A stretch of 64,000 nt of DNA from assembly GCA_958450325.1 (NCBI GenBank), contig OY288251.1, positions 67,225,666 to 67,289,665 on the forward strand, given 5' to 3'. The notes under the pieces are model-generated. The model made no database searches, was not told the DNA's origin, and was given only the letters and a program-made list of their open reading frames with translations. This document shows, in pieces, positions 1-11,670 of the stretch. How positions within the stretch are numbered: the stretch's first letter is position 1; the number at the start of each line of letters is the position of its first letter. The position numbers and the translations under genes were made by a program. The DNA comes from Agrostemma githago. Lineage: Eukaryota; Streptophyta; Magnoliopsida; Caryophyllales; Caryophyllaceae.

Positions 1-881
1 TTGAACTTTATTTCAGTTCTTACTAGCTCAAAAACCCCCAATTTTGACTCTAATAAAACTAGACCCAATCCCTAATTGTACCTTCTGCTCGATATTAGGT
101 ACATATCAACGAAAGAACAATTCGAAATACTTACATCTTCTGGCGAATATTTTCATCTTTAGCACCTTGGCAGAACACCCATCTCACCATTGCTGTTCAG
201 CCCTTTTCTGTGTTTTACTCGGTTTCTTCCGGGGTTTAGGTTTGAAAACTTCTACCTGCTGCGGATGTTTTAGTTCGAATGTGGTAGTTGGGGAATGCAT
301 TAAGGTTTTCCAATTGAACAGTACAACAGTGCTGCCCAATTTTTTATTATAAAAAATAACATTACTTTAAGTCAATACATTAGTGTTCTATTTATCATTT
401 TCCTTACTTTAATACTTCGTATTAGTTATTCGTAATCATAGTTAGACTAAAAATTATTTATGTCCTCATTCTACATAAATTTTCTGAACATAGAACTTTC
501 ACTATTGTAGACAAAAAAACTTTTGGAATTTAACATATTATCTTTCCTTTAAATCACCACTATAAATAAAAAAACATGCACTTAGTTTATCTATTACCGC
601 GTACTTTCTATGTATTTCTTATTTCATAGTTTGTCACACATTATTAAAGGACGTGTTTTTTTACTGCCAACCCTCTTACTACTACCTAACACACACTTCA
701 ATCGTATTTCTTATTACATAGTTTATAAAGCATTATTAAAGGACGCATTTTTTTACTGACAACATTCTTACTAATGCCTATCACACACTTCAATCGTGTA
801 CATCCTGTACTTTGTAATAATGTTTTTTTAAGTACTAAAATTTTCCCTAGACGTGTGTTAATAACAAGTAAAGAACAACAA

Positions 882-912
882 CCCGTGAAATTTTTCACGG
901 GTATCACACTAG

Positions 913-913
<1 letters not shown>
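882..913 (+). other. Helitron-like 3' end, type 1 (in all five units)
   Basis: A GC-rich hairpin, CCCGTGAAA pairing with TTTCACGGG, is followed by TATCACA, then CTAG and a T. That is the hairpin plus CTRR-T layout of plant Helitron 3' ends. Equivalents end at 7684 (U2), 10,420 (U3, here CTAA), 15,281 (U4) and 20,154 (U5). The matching 5' end was not fixed; a TCTATACTAG start about 0.95 kb upstream (for example near 6725) is possible. Confidence 0.55.

Positions 914-966
<53 letters not shown>
914..966. repeat. (TTA)n microsatellite
   Basis: A run of about 17 TTA repeats directly follows the Helitron-like end. The same site is shorter in U2 (7685-7712), intermediate in U3 (10,421-10,466) and almost absent in U4 and U5, so repeat length differs between sister units. 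Confidence 0.9.
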
Positions 967-967
<1 letters not shown>

Positions 968-1415
968 GAAACGGAAGTATCATTAAAATCAAAACAAGTT
1001 ACAATAAGTTATTATTGTTGTTGTTATTAATATTATTTCAAACTTGGAATATGTCCGACATGTATTTTTCACGACCCTGAAACATGACTTTCCAACCCGT
1101 TTGACATGTTAATCTACGATTCATTTATGTTTGTTTTTTAACACTTTTTTAGTGAAAGGAATTTCTAGTACATATACCAGGTCATACAATATAGCATATT
1201 AAGATTTAAGAATATCAAAATTTCAAAAGTATATTACGTAAATAAAGATATATACATGAAAAAAATTCATTGCCATATATGAAAAAAACAAAAGTAAAAA
1301 ATCAAATGAATTGGATAGAGTATTATACTGTTATAATTATTAATACTATTATTGTTATTATTTTTAATTTTTATTATTATTTTATTATTAATTTTTTTAT
1401 TATTAATAATATATA

Positions 1416-1416
1416 T

Positions 1417-1479
<63 letters not shown>
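1416..1479. repeat. (AT)n microsatellite
   Basis: About 30 AT dinucleotides lie inside a TTA/TAT-rich tract. The same site is much shorter in U2 (8156-8180), U3 (10,911-10,928), U4 (15,769-15,794) and U5 (20,640-20,667). Reading frames across it are only Ile-Tyr runs and are not genes. Confidence 0.9.
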
Positions 1480-1481
<2 letters not shown>

Positions 1482-2116
1482 TTTTTTTTATAAAAAATAT
1501 TATATACCGGGTAATTTATGTAAGTAGTTATTTGTTTCACCTTTTGTTAGTTCAGCTCCGTTTCTATAAGACCAACTTAGCTCCTATTAGTCCAATTCAG
1601 CTCCTATCAAACCGGCTTAGCTTAGCTCAGCCATGTTTCAACCAAAAAGAACAGGGCCTTAAAGTAGAGATTATTATGAGATTACATATACTTGAGATTA
1701 TTCTAAAGATTTGGATAATAGTTTGGATTATTCTAATAAAATAACTCGTTATAATATTACTCTACATGTACATTAATTTTGATTAAAATCAACAATCCTT
1801 CTCATATTTGTCGATATATGATTATATCAAATTTCATTTGGCTAAATATCTTCGATATATGCCTATATTTTGTCATCACAAAAAATCTACGGAGTATATT
1901 ACAAAATCAATGTGACTTGAACTTTAACCGTTTTTCGTTGATTACTTTCCCATAATGAGTAGATTGTTTTCTATTACAAAATTTATGTAACTTGAACTTA
2001 GCCAATTTTTGTTGATTACTTTCCCTTAATGACTTGAACAAATGATCGGGACGGAACGAGAAAGTATTTTTTAACATTTCATATGATATTTGCCCTTGTA
2101 GATGGTGTGTGTCACC

Positions 2117-2124
2117 TATATAAA
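2117..2124 (+). promoter_or_regulatory. TATA box of GASA gene copy 1
   Basis: TATATAAA lies 98 bp upstream of the ATG and is followed by an A/C-rich leader typical of plant 5' UTRs. Counterparts are at 11,566 (U3), 16,431 (U4) and 21,303 (U5); U2 has lost this stretch together with the gene. Confidence 0.7.
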
Positions 2125-2221
2125 ATGTTCATAATAACTCAAATTATTAATCACCAACATCAACGTAAGCATAAGCATAAACATCAACAAATACTTATAT
2201 ATCTACGACAAGACCACTTTA

Positions 2222-3026
2222 ATGGCGGCTTTTCATAGTCTTTTGAAGAGTAGTGCAACTCTTATGTTGTTCATCTTGGTCTCCGCTACAATACTCCAAA
2301 TTTCATTCGTGAGTTTCTTCTTCATTTTTTACATTATATAATTATTAATACAAGTGCAATGTAATACGTAAATAAGAATCATATACGTACGAAGTATTAT
2401 ACTTCTTCATGTTTACTATCATGATGATCATTTTATGACTACATTTTTTATTGTTGTTGTGTCACTTGTGTGAGGAAGTATAATTTGATCTTCGTTAAAA
2501 GCATTGCCACAACATTCATCTAAATTAATAATTTATGCAGACTTTAATAAATTTTTATCATTACAAATATTACTTCTAATATATTCTTTGTATTGTTGCA
2601 AATATATGTATAAAGGCTGGTGGAGAAGGTTCGGTAACAAAAGAAGGTATTCCTCCTTTCTTTTTCGAATTTTATATAAATTTTGTATCATCTTCATCGA
2701 GTTATCGTATGTATGTATGGAGATTTTGATATTTTTGAATAAATTTAAAAAATATATCAAAACTAATAATTTTACATGAGATAATAATTTGTAACAATTG
2801 TAGGTCAATAAATAATTTACGATAATTTGGTTTTGGCATTGCAGAATGTCCAGCAGCGTGCGATGTAAGATGCTCCGCAACATCTCATCAGAAGCCATGT
2901 TTATTCTTTTGCAACATGTGTTGTGAAAAATGTTTGTGTGTGCCATCGGGAACCGACGGACACAAGGAGGAATGCCCGTGTTATAATGATTGGAAAACAA
3001 AAGAAGGAACCCCTAAGTGCCCATAA
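2222..3026 (+). CDS. GASA/snakin family cysteine-rich secreted peptide, copy 1 (U1)
   Basis: Three exons, 2222-2308, 2616-2646 and 2845-3026 (GT-AG introns), give a 99-aa protein. Residues 1 to about 30 form a signal peptide with the hydrophobic core LMLFILVSATILQISF. The C-terminal 60 residues hold all twelve cysteines in GASA spacing, including CCEKCLCVPSGT and the ending CPCYNDWKTKEGTPKCP. The ATG was chosen because it starts the signal peptide, follows a TATA box at a normal distance and keeps exon phases. Family members are secreted or cell-wall peptides linked to gibberellin response, growth, redox state or antimicrobial defence; which role applies cannot be told here. This copy reads GTDG where copies 2 and 3 have the family-typical GTYG. 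Length is normal for small GASA proteins. Confidence 0.9.
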
Positions 3027-3429
3027 TACTTTGAAGTTGATTCTCAATCAATCAAAATTTTGAAGATGATTAGAAATAACAAAATTTCATCTACTTTTTT
3101 ATGCTTTGTACTTAAGATATATTGATTTTAATATAATAAGGTGAAACTTATATGCCTTTTTATAAGTTTATATTTCTTTCGTTCAGATCAATAGTCAGTC
3201 ACAAATAAGCACTTCTTAGCTATTACGGAGTATTATTATTAACTACTCCGTATTTCACTATTATCGCTATTATTCCATTAATAGTTTATCTGCGTAACCA
3301 TTCCAAATATCCATCATTTACACAATGTACACATTTACTCAATCTTGAGCGTTCCGTGTTTGATCCTCACCTTAATTACACACGATCCACCTTAACTATA
3401 CTCAGCTCGTCCCATGCTATGTTGTTCAC

Positions 3430-3700
3430 GTGAATTCGACCCTTACCTCCTCTACTAAACCACGAATATCACAATCTACACTCCTTAATTAAAGGAACTT
3501 CGTCTTGAAGTTCACTAATCTTACCTCTTGATTGAAACTCTCAACTTCTAACTATAATCACTTGCAGCGCTACTCACATACCAACCTAGCATGCTAACAA
3601 AGCTAACGGGTTACGGTACGACATACTTATGACAACCCTGTTATATTATAGTCTAGCATCGTTATAAGGAATTTCGTCTCGAAGTTCGCTCCACTTCACT
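3430..3700 (-). repeat. Relic resembling a Ty3/gypsy pol tail/LTR junction
   Basis: On the minus strand, AACTTCGAGACGAAG-type words followed by TCCTTTAATTAAGG and then TGTGATACTCG occur at about 3480-3512; a second AACTTCGAGACGAAATTCC word lies at about 3667-3687. Similar wording is common just after pol in plant chromoviruses. It recurs in every unit that keeps this part (for example 12,930-13,120 and 17,800-17,990). No longer coding frame is visible. Confidence 0.35.
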
Positions 3701-4348
3701 ACATTTCAACTTACATCAGCACACTGTATGTTGTACATATATACTCACTCACTTAAAGAAATTGCACAAAGAAAATATGTCAACATAAACGAGATGGATA
3801 TCCGCGTCTCCCTTCCCTCCAGGCATTTAGCACAAGTTGTCGCTCTCCATCAGTGTTATTCTCTTCAGATTTATTCACTTGGCTTCCTTTCAAACCCTTA
3901 AGTATCACCTCAGCCTCGACAATCTTGCTATCTCAAAACTCGACTCGTTGAATCGACAAAGCCCACGCGACTTCTCAACCGCTATTGATAAGTGTAGTTT
4001 GTAGTGCCTATTTCGTAGTATTTTGGTCCCATTTTTCTTGTGGAATCGCTCCTTGGGAGCGATTTATGGGCTACTTATGCTTCCTCTAGTTCGTTTCAGG
4101 TTCTCGAGGCCATTCATGAAGAGTTGGAGCGATTCCGACTCAATACATACACTTTTCGGAGCCAACGAAGTGAAGGAACGATCACTCGATGCCTTGGATT
4201 CGACCCCGAGACCTTGGGACCCAATCCCGAGCCTCCGAGACCCGATCCCGAGTCCCGATAATCGATGAGAAGTCCATGTGAAGTAAGGAGGAACCAAAAA
4301 GATCATATTGGAGGCCTACAAGACTCATCCCCGACGGGTATGACCTCA

Positions 4349-4470
4349 TCCCGTCCGGGATGAAGGAGCAAAACGAGAAGCTGCTGTGTTCGGTCCTTCC
4401 CGACCGGGACCAGCTCATCCCGGCCGGGACCGACCCCTTCCCGACCGGGACCACCTCCTCCCGGCCGGGA
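4349..4470. repeat. Array of five 12-bp palindromes TCCCGNCCGGGA in the solo LTR
   Basis: TCCCGTCCGGGA, TCCCGACCGGGA and TCCCGGCCGGGA forms start at 4349, 4398, 4418, 4439 and 4459. The last four are spaced 20-21 bp apart and end about 55 bp before the TATA box, a position suited to an upstream promoter element of the LTR. Confidence 0.8.
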
Positions 4471-4525
4471 AGGGCGTGCTGCTGCCGCGCCTTGTTTCCT
4501 TTCTTCTCCCTTCCACTTGTAACCC

Positions 4526-4533
4526 TATATATA
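4526..4533 (+). promoter_or_regulatory. Probable TATA box of the solo LTR
   Basis: TATATATA follows the palindrome array. If functional, transcription would start near 4555-4565 and mark the U3/R boundary. Orientation of the LTR was set to plus on this basis. Confidence 0.5.
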
Positions 4534-6295
4534 CTCTTCCCTTGTTATGTTAAGCTTATGGACTTCATATTAGACTAAACCCTAGATTATTTTAGCATAG
4601 ATTAGCATAGATTAGTGTAGATTAGTCTTTAGATTATCGTTAATCTTAGATTAATGCTTGTAATTTGGGAATTCTTCAAGATCTCCACCAAGCTTGACAA
4701 ACTTGGATGTTTGTTTTGGGTTTTTCTCATTTATGCAAGTTTCCTTCTTCCATTCATCTTGTTAGTAGGTATAATCTTCTTTTCCTTTCTCTTAATCTTG
4801 TTCTTTCATTAAAGTTTGAATCTTTGTTGTGTGGATTGCTCATAGTTCATAGTTCTTGTTAGTTTCATTATGCTAGTTTGGTTGTTTGAATGGATTTCTC
4901 TTCTTAGTGGTAGTTTTAGTATAGATATGTTAGAGTAGTATCTTGCTAGGGTTAGTAAGGTGATTAGGGTGTTAATTGGATGATTAAGGGATTGTTGGAG
5001 ATGTTGGTGGAAGATTTGGGTTTCCTCTTGGTTTGATGCATGGTACATGTTTGTTGAAATGCTTGAATGACTTGTATGCATATGCTTGTTTTTCTTGACT
5101 TTCTCTTGTGGGTGATAGTTTGTTTGTGGGTTTGGTTCCCTCACTAAGTTGCGAGAGCCCGGTGAGGACGACCCCTAGGTCGGTCTAAGTTGCGAGAGCC
5201 CGGATGCGACCTAGGCCCCGATATCACGCTAGTAACCCCGTTTGTCGTTTGTGTCGCCAAGGTGGGTTTTAGGTGGAACCTCTAGGTGAGTCTAAGTTGC
5301 GAGAGCCCGGACTATACCTAGATTACCCTACTACCTCCTTCACTCTAGCTCTTCCTCGACCATTCCGTTACCCCTTTGACCCCGACCTAATCCTAGCCCG
5401 TTTCCTTTGATTGTTTTCTTGCTTTAGACCTAGCTTAGTCCTAGTCTCCCCCTCCTTAGATTAGCTCGTCTCGAACCTAGTCCTAGACCGTAGCATACCT
5501 TAGTCCGACCTCCCGTCCCTGTGGATTCGACCCGACTTGCCCTAACTACCCTAGTTAGGTTAGTTGGTTTTTATTTGGTGGCGGGATCCACGACAAATCC
5601 CTCCCATCAGCTATTCCTGCATACTGCGCGTACGCCATGTCCCGTTCCTTTAATCGTTCCACCGTCCATGTTGATCTTCTCAAAGCTCGCGATGGGTTTA
5701 GCCTAACACCGACTGCCTTCCAGAGACACGAACCTCCTCTGCACCTGTGCGACCTGCGCATTCATAGATTTCTCCTCTGTCGCTTTCCCATATTATGATC
5801 CGTCCCCCTCCACATGCTCCGTTTCACCTCCACATTCCCCTTTCGCCATGGCCATTTCCCACCCCATCTCTTCCACACGCTTCACAATAGATGTATGATC
5901 ATTTTTAATCCATCCTATCTACGGATTCATTTTTTATCCATAACTAACCATGCTCAAACATACACGCTAAAAATAATTTACGACAACTTATTTTTACCAA
6001 TTTTTAAGAGGGAAATTAATCATTCTTGTAGAGTCTAGCAATTTTATTTTCAAGATGATTTTTTTATTTTAATTTTTTTTTTAAATTACAAAATACAAAG
6101 TAGTATATCATTAAACTCCTTATGAAAAAGTTTCACAAATTATAGAGGAAGAAACTTTCATTTTGTAAAAATATCATTTATTTACGACATATTGTAGGGA
6201 GTTTCACAACATGCTAACTACTAAAAAAAATTCATATCGTTTTGATAAATATTGAGGAGCGAAGTATGACGGACTCGAGAAACATGAATAACATA

Positions 6296-6502
6296 CTCCC
6301 TCCGCTTCTCTATGATGTTCCACATTTGATTGTGGGAAAAAATTAAGAAAATGGATATATGTGGAGGAAAATGAAGATAGAGAAAAGGAAGTGGGGTCAC
6401 AAGCAATAAGAACCACAAAATATTTACTAAAAAGAGAAGTGGAACATCTTAGTGAAGTTTTCTAAAAAGAAAATGTGGAAGATCTTAGTGAAGGGGAGGG
6501 CG
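6296..6502. mobile_element. Stowaway-like MITE, 207 bp
   Basis: The left end CTCCCTCCGCTTCTC and the reverse complement of the right end, CGCCCTCCCCTTCAC, form imperfect terminal inverted repeats that continue for about 30 bp. TA dinucleotides at 6294-6295 and 6503-6504 are the target duplication. U2, U3 and U4 have the empty site with one TA (near 9241, 14,103 and 18,976). It has no coding capacity. Confidence 0.9.
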
Positions 6503-6707
6503 TATTAAAAAGAGTGGAGTAGTATTAATGTTAGAATACACATTTTATGGTACTATTAGTTAAACTCTCTATTTTGATTAGTTTATTTTCAATTTATTTT
6601 CTCAAAACAAAATATTAAAATGAAAAATGTGAGAAAATAATGAATTGCATGTTAATCAAAATTTATTTCGTATAAATAATCAACTAAAAACTAAACTTCT
6701 ATATATA

Positions 6708-6735
6708 CCGTGTTGGGCACAGGGTCTATACTAGT
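6708..6735 (+). other. Helitron-like 3' end, type 2 (U1-U4)
   Basis: In U3 the form is CCGTGCTAGGCACGG, then GGTCTATA, CTAG and T (14,307-14,333). Other copies end at 6734 (U1, hairpin degraded), 9468 (U2) and 19,205 (U4). The layout fits a Helitron 3' end. The same letters, TCTATACTAG, also match the usual Helitron 5' start, so this point could be the end of one element or the start of the next. Confidence 0.5.
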
Positions 6736-6770
6736 TATCATTACACCTAAACTTATGTGTCTATAATTTA

Positions 6771-9504
6771 TTGAACTTTATTTCAGTTCTTACTAGCTAA
6801 AAAACCCCCAATTTTGACTCTAATAAAAGTAGACCCAATCCCTAATTGTACCTTCTGCTCGATATTAGGTACATATCAACGAAAGAACAATTCGAAATAC
6901 TTACATCTTCTGGCGAATATTTTCATCTTTAGCACCTTGGCAGAACACCCATCTCACCATTGCTGTTCAGCCCTTTTCTGTGTTTTACTCGGTTTCTTCC
7001 GGGGTTTAGGTTTGAAAACTTCTACCTGCTGCGGATGTTTTAGTTCGAATGTGGTAGTTGGGGAATGCATTAAGGTTTTCCAATTGAACAGTACAACAGT
7101 GCTGCCCAATTTTTTATTATAAAAAATAACATTACTTTAAGTCAATACATTAGTGTTCTATTTATCATTTTCCTTACTTTAATACTTCGTATTAGTTATT
7201 CGTAATCATGGTTAAACTAAAAATTATTTATGTCCTCATTCTACATAAATTTTCTGAACATAGAACTTTCACTATTGTAGACAAAGAACTTTTGAAATTT
7301 AACATATTATCTTTCCTTTAAATCACCACTATACATAAAAAAAACATGCACTTAGTTTATCTATTACCGCGTACTTTCTATGTATTTCTTATTTCATAGT
7401 TTGTCACACATTATTAAAGGACGTGTTTTTTTTTACTGCCAACCCTCTTACTACTACCTAACACACACTTCAATCGTATTTCTTATTACATAGTTTATAA
7501 AGCATTATTAAAGGACGCATTTTTTTACTGACAACATTCTTACTAATGCCTATCACACACTTCAATCGTGTACATCCTGTACTTTGTAATAACGTTTTTT
7601 TAAGTACTAAAATTTTCCCTAGACGTGTGTTAATAACAAGTAAAGAACAACAACCCGTGAAATTTTTCACGGGTATCACACTAGTTGTTGTTATTATTAT
7701 TATTATTATTATGAAACGGAAGTATCATTAAAATCAAAACAAGTTACAATAAGTTATTATTGTTGTTGTTATTAATATTATTTCAAACTTGGAATATGTC
7801 CGACATGTATTTTTCACGACCATGAAACATGACTTTCCAACCCGTTTGACATGTTAATCTACGATTCATTTATGTTTGTTTTTTAACACTTTTTTAGTGA
7901 AAGGAATTTCTAGTACATATACCAGGCCATATAATATAGCATATTAAGATTTAAGAATATCAAAATTTCAAAAGTATATTACGTAAATAAAGATATATAC
8001 ATAAAAAAAATTCATTGCCATATATGAAAAAAATAAAAGTAAAAAATCAAATGAATTGGATAGAGTATTATACTGTTATAATTATTAATACTATTATTGT
8101 TATTATTTTTAATTTTTATTATTATTTTATTATTAATTTTTTTATTATTAACAATTGATATATATATATATATATATATTCATTTTTTTTATAAAAAATA
8201 TTATATACCGGGTAATTTATGTAAGTAGTTATTTGTTTCACCTTTTGTTAGTTCAGCTCAGTTTCTATAAGACCAACTTAGCTCCTATTAGTCCAATTCA
8301 GCTCCTATCAAACCAGCTTAGCTTAGCTCAGCCATGTTTCAACCAAAAAGAACAGGGCCTTAAAGTTGAGATTATTATGAGATTACATATACTTGAGATT
8401 ATTTTAAAGATTTGGATAATAGTTTGAATTATTCTAATAAAATAACTCGTTAAAATATTACTCTACATGTACATTAATTTTGATTAAAATCAACAATCCT
8501 TCTCATATTTGTCGATATATCTCGTTGAATCGACAAAGCCCACGCGACTTCTCCTTCGCTATTCCTGCATACTGCGCGTACGCCATGTCCCGTTCCTTTA
8601 ATCGTTCCACCGTCCATGTTGATCTTGTCAAAGCTCGCGATGGGTTTAGCCTAACACCGACTGCCCTCCAGAGACACGAACCTCCTCCGCACCTGTCCGA
8701 CCTGCGCATTCATAGATTTCTTCTCAGTCGCCTTCCCCTATTCTGATCCGTCCCCCTCCACATGCTCCGTTTCACCTCCACATTCCCCTTTCGCCATGGC
8801 CATTTCCCACCCCAACTCTTCCACACGCTTCACAATAGATGTATGATCGTTTTTAATCCATCCTATCTATGGAATCATTTTTGATCCATAACTAACCATG
8901 CTCGAACATACACGCTAAAAATAATTTACGATAACTTAATTTTACCAATTTTTAAGAGGGAAATGAATCATTCTTGTAGAGTCTAGCAATTTAATTGTCA
9001 AGATGATTTTTTTACTTTAATTCTTTTTTAAAATTACAATATACAAAGTAGTATATCATTAAACTCCTTATGAAAAAGTTTCACAAATTATAGAGGAAGA
9101 AATTTTCATTTTGTAAAAATATCATTTATTTACGACATATTGAAGGGAGTTTCACAACATGTTAACTACTAAAAAATTTCATATCGTTTTGATAAATATT
9201 GAGGAGCGAAGTATGACGGACTCGAGAAACATGAATAACATATTAAAAAGAGTGGAGTAGTATTAATGTTAGAATACACATTTTATGGTACTATTAGTTA
9301 AACTCTCTATTTTGATTCGTTTATTTTCAATTTATTTTCTCAAAACAAAATATTAAAATGAAAAATGTGAGAAAATAATGAATTGCTAATCAAAATTTAT
9401 TTCGTATAAATAATCAACTAAAAATTAAACTTCTATATATACCGTGCTATGCACGGGGTCTATACTAGTTATCATTACACCTAAATTTATGTGTCTATAA
9501 TTTA
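6771..9504 (+). repeat. Array unit U2 (gene lost by deletion)
   Basis: The left part matches U1 and U3 up to about 8518 (CATATTTGTCGATATAT) and then jumps straight to CTCGTTGAATCGAC, which in U3 lies about 2.1 kb further on. The deletion removed promoter, all three exons of the GASA gene, the gypsy-like relic and the end of the RNase H-like relic. No clear microhomology is seen at the join. Confidence 0.9.
8521..8647 (-). pseudogene. RNase H-like relic, U2 copy, truncated
   Basis: Only the N-terminal part, including the KINMDGG motif, remains to the right of the deletion junction. See the U3 copy for the family argument. Confidence 0.45.
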
Positions 9505-10420
9505 TTGAACTTTATTTCAGTTCTTACTAGCTAAAAAACCCCCCAATTTCGACCCTAATAAAAGTAGACCCAATCCCTAATTGTATCTTCTGCTCGATAT
9601 TAGGTACATATCAACGAAAGAACAATTCGAAATACTTACATCTTCTGGAGAATATTTTCATCTTTAGCACCTTGGCAGAACACCCATCTCACCATTGCTG
9701 TTCAGCCCTTTTCTGTGTTTTACTCGGTTTCTTCCGGGGTTTAGGTTTGAAAACTTCTACCTGCTGCGGATGTTTTAGTTCGAATGTGGTAGTTGGGGAA
9801 TGCATTAAGGTTTTCCAATTGAACAGTACAACAGTGCTGCCCAATTTTTTATTATAAAAAATAACATTACTTTAAGTCAATACATTAGGGTTCTATTTAT
9901 CATTTTCCTTACTTTAATACTTCGTATTAGTTATTCGTAATCATAGTTAAACTAAAAATTATTTATGTCCTCATTCTACATAAATTTTCTGAACATAGAA
10001 CTTTCACTATTGTAGACAAAGAACTTTTGAAATTTAACATATTATCTTTCCTTTAAATCACCACTATACATAAAAAAAACATGCACTTAGTTTATCTATT
10101 ACCGCGTACTTTCTATGTATTTCTTATTTCATAGTTTGTCACACATTATTAAAGGACGTGTTTTTTTTTACTGCCAACCCTCTTACTACTACCTAACACA
10201 CACTTCAATCGTATTTCTTATTACATAGTTTATAAAGCATTATTAAAGGACGCATTTTTTTTACTGACAACATTCTTACTAATGCCTATCACACACTTCA
10301 ATCGTGTACATCCTGTACTTTGTAATAACGTTTTTTTAAGTACTAAAATTTTCCCTAGACGTGTGTTAATAACAAGTAAAGAACAACAACCCGTGAAATT
10401 TTTCACGGGTATCACACTAA

Positions 10421-10466
<46 letters not shown>

Positions 10467-11565
10467 GAAACGGAAGTATCATTAAAATCAAAACAAGTTA
10501 CAATAAGTTATTATTGTTGTTGTTATTAATATTATTTCAAACTTGGAATATGTCCGACATGTATTTTTCACGACCATGAAACATGACTTTCCAACCCGTT
10601 TGACATGTTAATCTACGATTCATTTATGTTTGTTTTTTAACACTTTTTTAGTGAAACGAATTTCTAGTACATATACCAGGCCATATAATATAGCATATTA
10701 AGATTTAAGAATATCAAAATTTCAAAAGTATATTACGTAAATAAAGATATATACATAAAAAAAATTCATTGCCATATATGAAAAAAATAAAAGTAAAAAA
10801 TCAAATGAATTGGATAGAGTATTATACTGTTATAATTATTAATACTATTATTGTTATTATTTTTAATTTTTATTATTATTTTATTATTAATTTTTTTATT
10901 ATTAATAATTGATATATATATATATATTCATTTTTTTTATAAAAAATATTATATACCGGGTAATTTATGTAAGTAGTTATTTGTTTCACCTTTTGTTAGT
11001 TCAGCTCAGTTTCTATCAGACCAGCTTAGCTCCTATTAGTCCAATTCAGCTCCTATCAAACCAGCTTAGCTTAGTTCAGCCATGTTTCAACCAAAAAGAA
11101 CAGGGCCTTAAAGTTGAGATTATTATGAGATTACATATACTTGAGATTATTTTAAAGATTTGGATAATAGTTTGAATTATTCTAATAAAATAACTCGTTA
11201 AAATATTACTCTACATGTACATTAATTTTGATTAAAATCAACAATCCTTCTCATATTTGTCGATATATGATTATATCAAATTTCATTTGGCTAAATATCT
11301 TCGATATATGCCTATATTTTGTCATCACAAAAAATCTACGGAGTATATTACAAAATCAATGTGACTTGAACTTTAACCGTTTTTCGTTGATTACTTTCCC
11401 ATAATGAGTAGATTGTTTTCTATTACAAAATTTATGTAACTTGAACTTAGCCAATTTTTGTTGATTACTTTCCCTTAATGACTTGAACAAATGATCGGGA
11501 CGGAACGAGAAAGTATTTTTTAACATTTCATATGATATTTGCCCTTGTAGATGGTGTGTGTCACC

Positions 11566-11573
11566 TATATAAA
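11566..11573 (+). promoter_or_regulatory. TATA box of GASA copy 2
   Basis: TATATAAA in the same place and context as in the other copies. The promoter region looks intact although the coding region is not. Confidence 0.6.
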
Positions 11574-11670
11574 ATGTTCATAATAACTCAAATTATTAAT
11601 CACCAACATCAACGTAAGCATAAGCATAAACATCAACAAATACTTATATATCTACGACAAGACCACTTTA

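Larger units (their letters stand above)
3986..5609 (+). mobile_element. Solo LTR of a Ty3/gypsy-like element
   Basis: The 1,624-bp segment starts TGATAAGTG, ends CTCCCATCA and is flanked by the 5-bp duplication GCTAT (3981-3985 and 5610-5614). Sister units have the uninterrupted sequence (for example near 13,408). No coding capacity is present, so it is an LTR left after LTR-LTR recombination. It has a TATA box near 4526, three copies of TTGCGAGAGCCCGG between 5150 and 5310, and CCCTGTGGATTCGACC near its end, wording common in plant gypsy LTRs. The superfamily is an inference. Confidence 0.85.
3781..5705 (-). pseudogene. RNase H-like (RVT_3-type) relic, U1 copy, split by solo LTR
   Basis: The relic seen whole in U3 (13,221-13,511) is interrupted here by the solo LTR at 3986-5609. 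Its N-terminal part lies right of the LTR and its C-terminal part left of it. The LTR and its 5-bp target duplication account for the break. Confidence 0.5.
1..6770 (+). repeat. Array unit U1 (with nested solo LTR and MITE)
   Basis: Contains a Helitron-like 3' end (882-912), a long TTA microsatellite, a long AT microsatellite, an intact GASA gene (2222-3026), an RNase H-like relic split by a solo LTR (3986-5609), a Stowaway-like MITE (6296-6502) and a second Helitron-like end (about 6708-6734). Without the two insertions it is close to the standard unit length. Confidence 0.9.

Noticed and set aside
44..352. 102-aa frame repeated in several array units
   Set aside because: It shrinks to 61 aa in U3-U5, lacks a domain or signal peptide, and its conservation only reflects recent unit duplication.
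882..912. Rho-independent terminator
   Set aside because: The hairpin is followed by CTAG-T, not a T run, and the context is a plant genome; a Helitron end explains it better.
1267..1744. Ile-Tyr-rich frames around position 1400
   Set aside because: They are translations of AT and TTA microsatellites whose length changes between units.
2533..3000. 155-aa minus-strand frame over the GASA gene (also 21,730-22,188)
   Set aside because: It is the antisense shadow of exons and introns of the GASA gene and has no domain.
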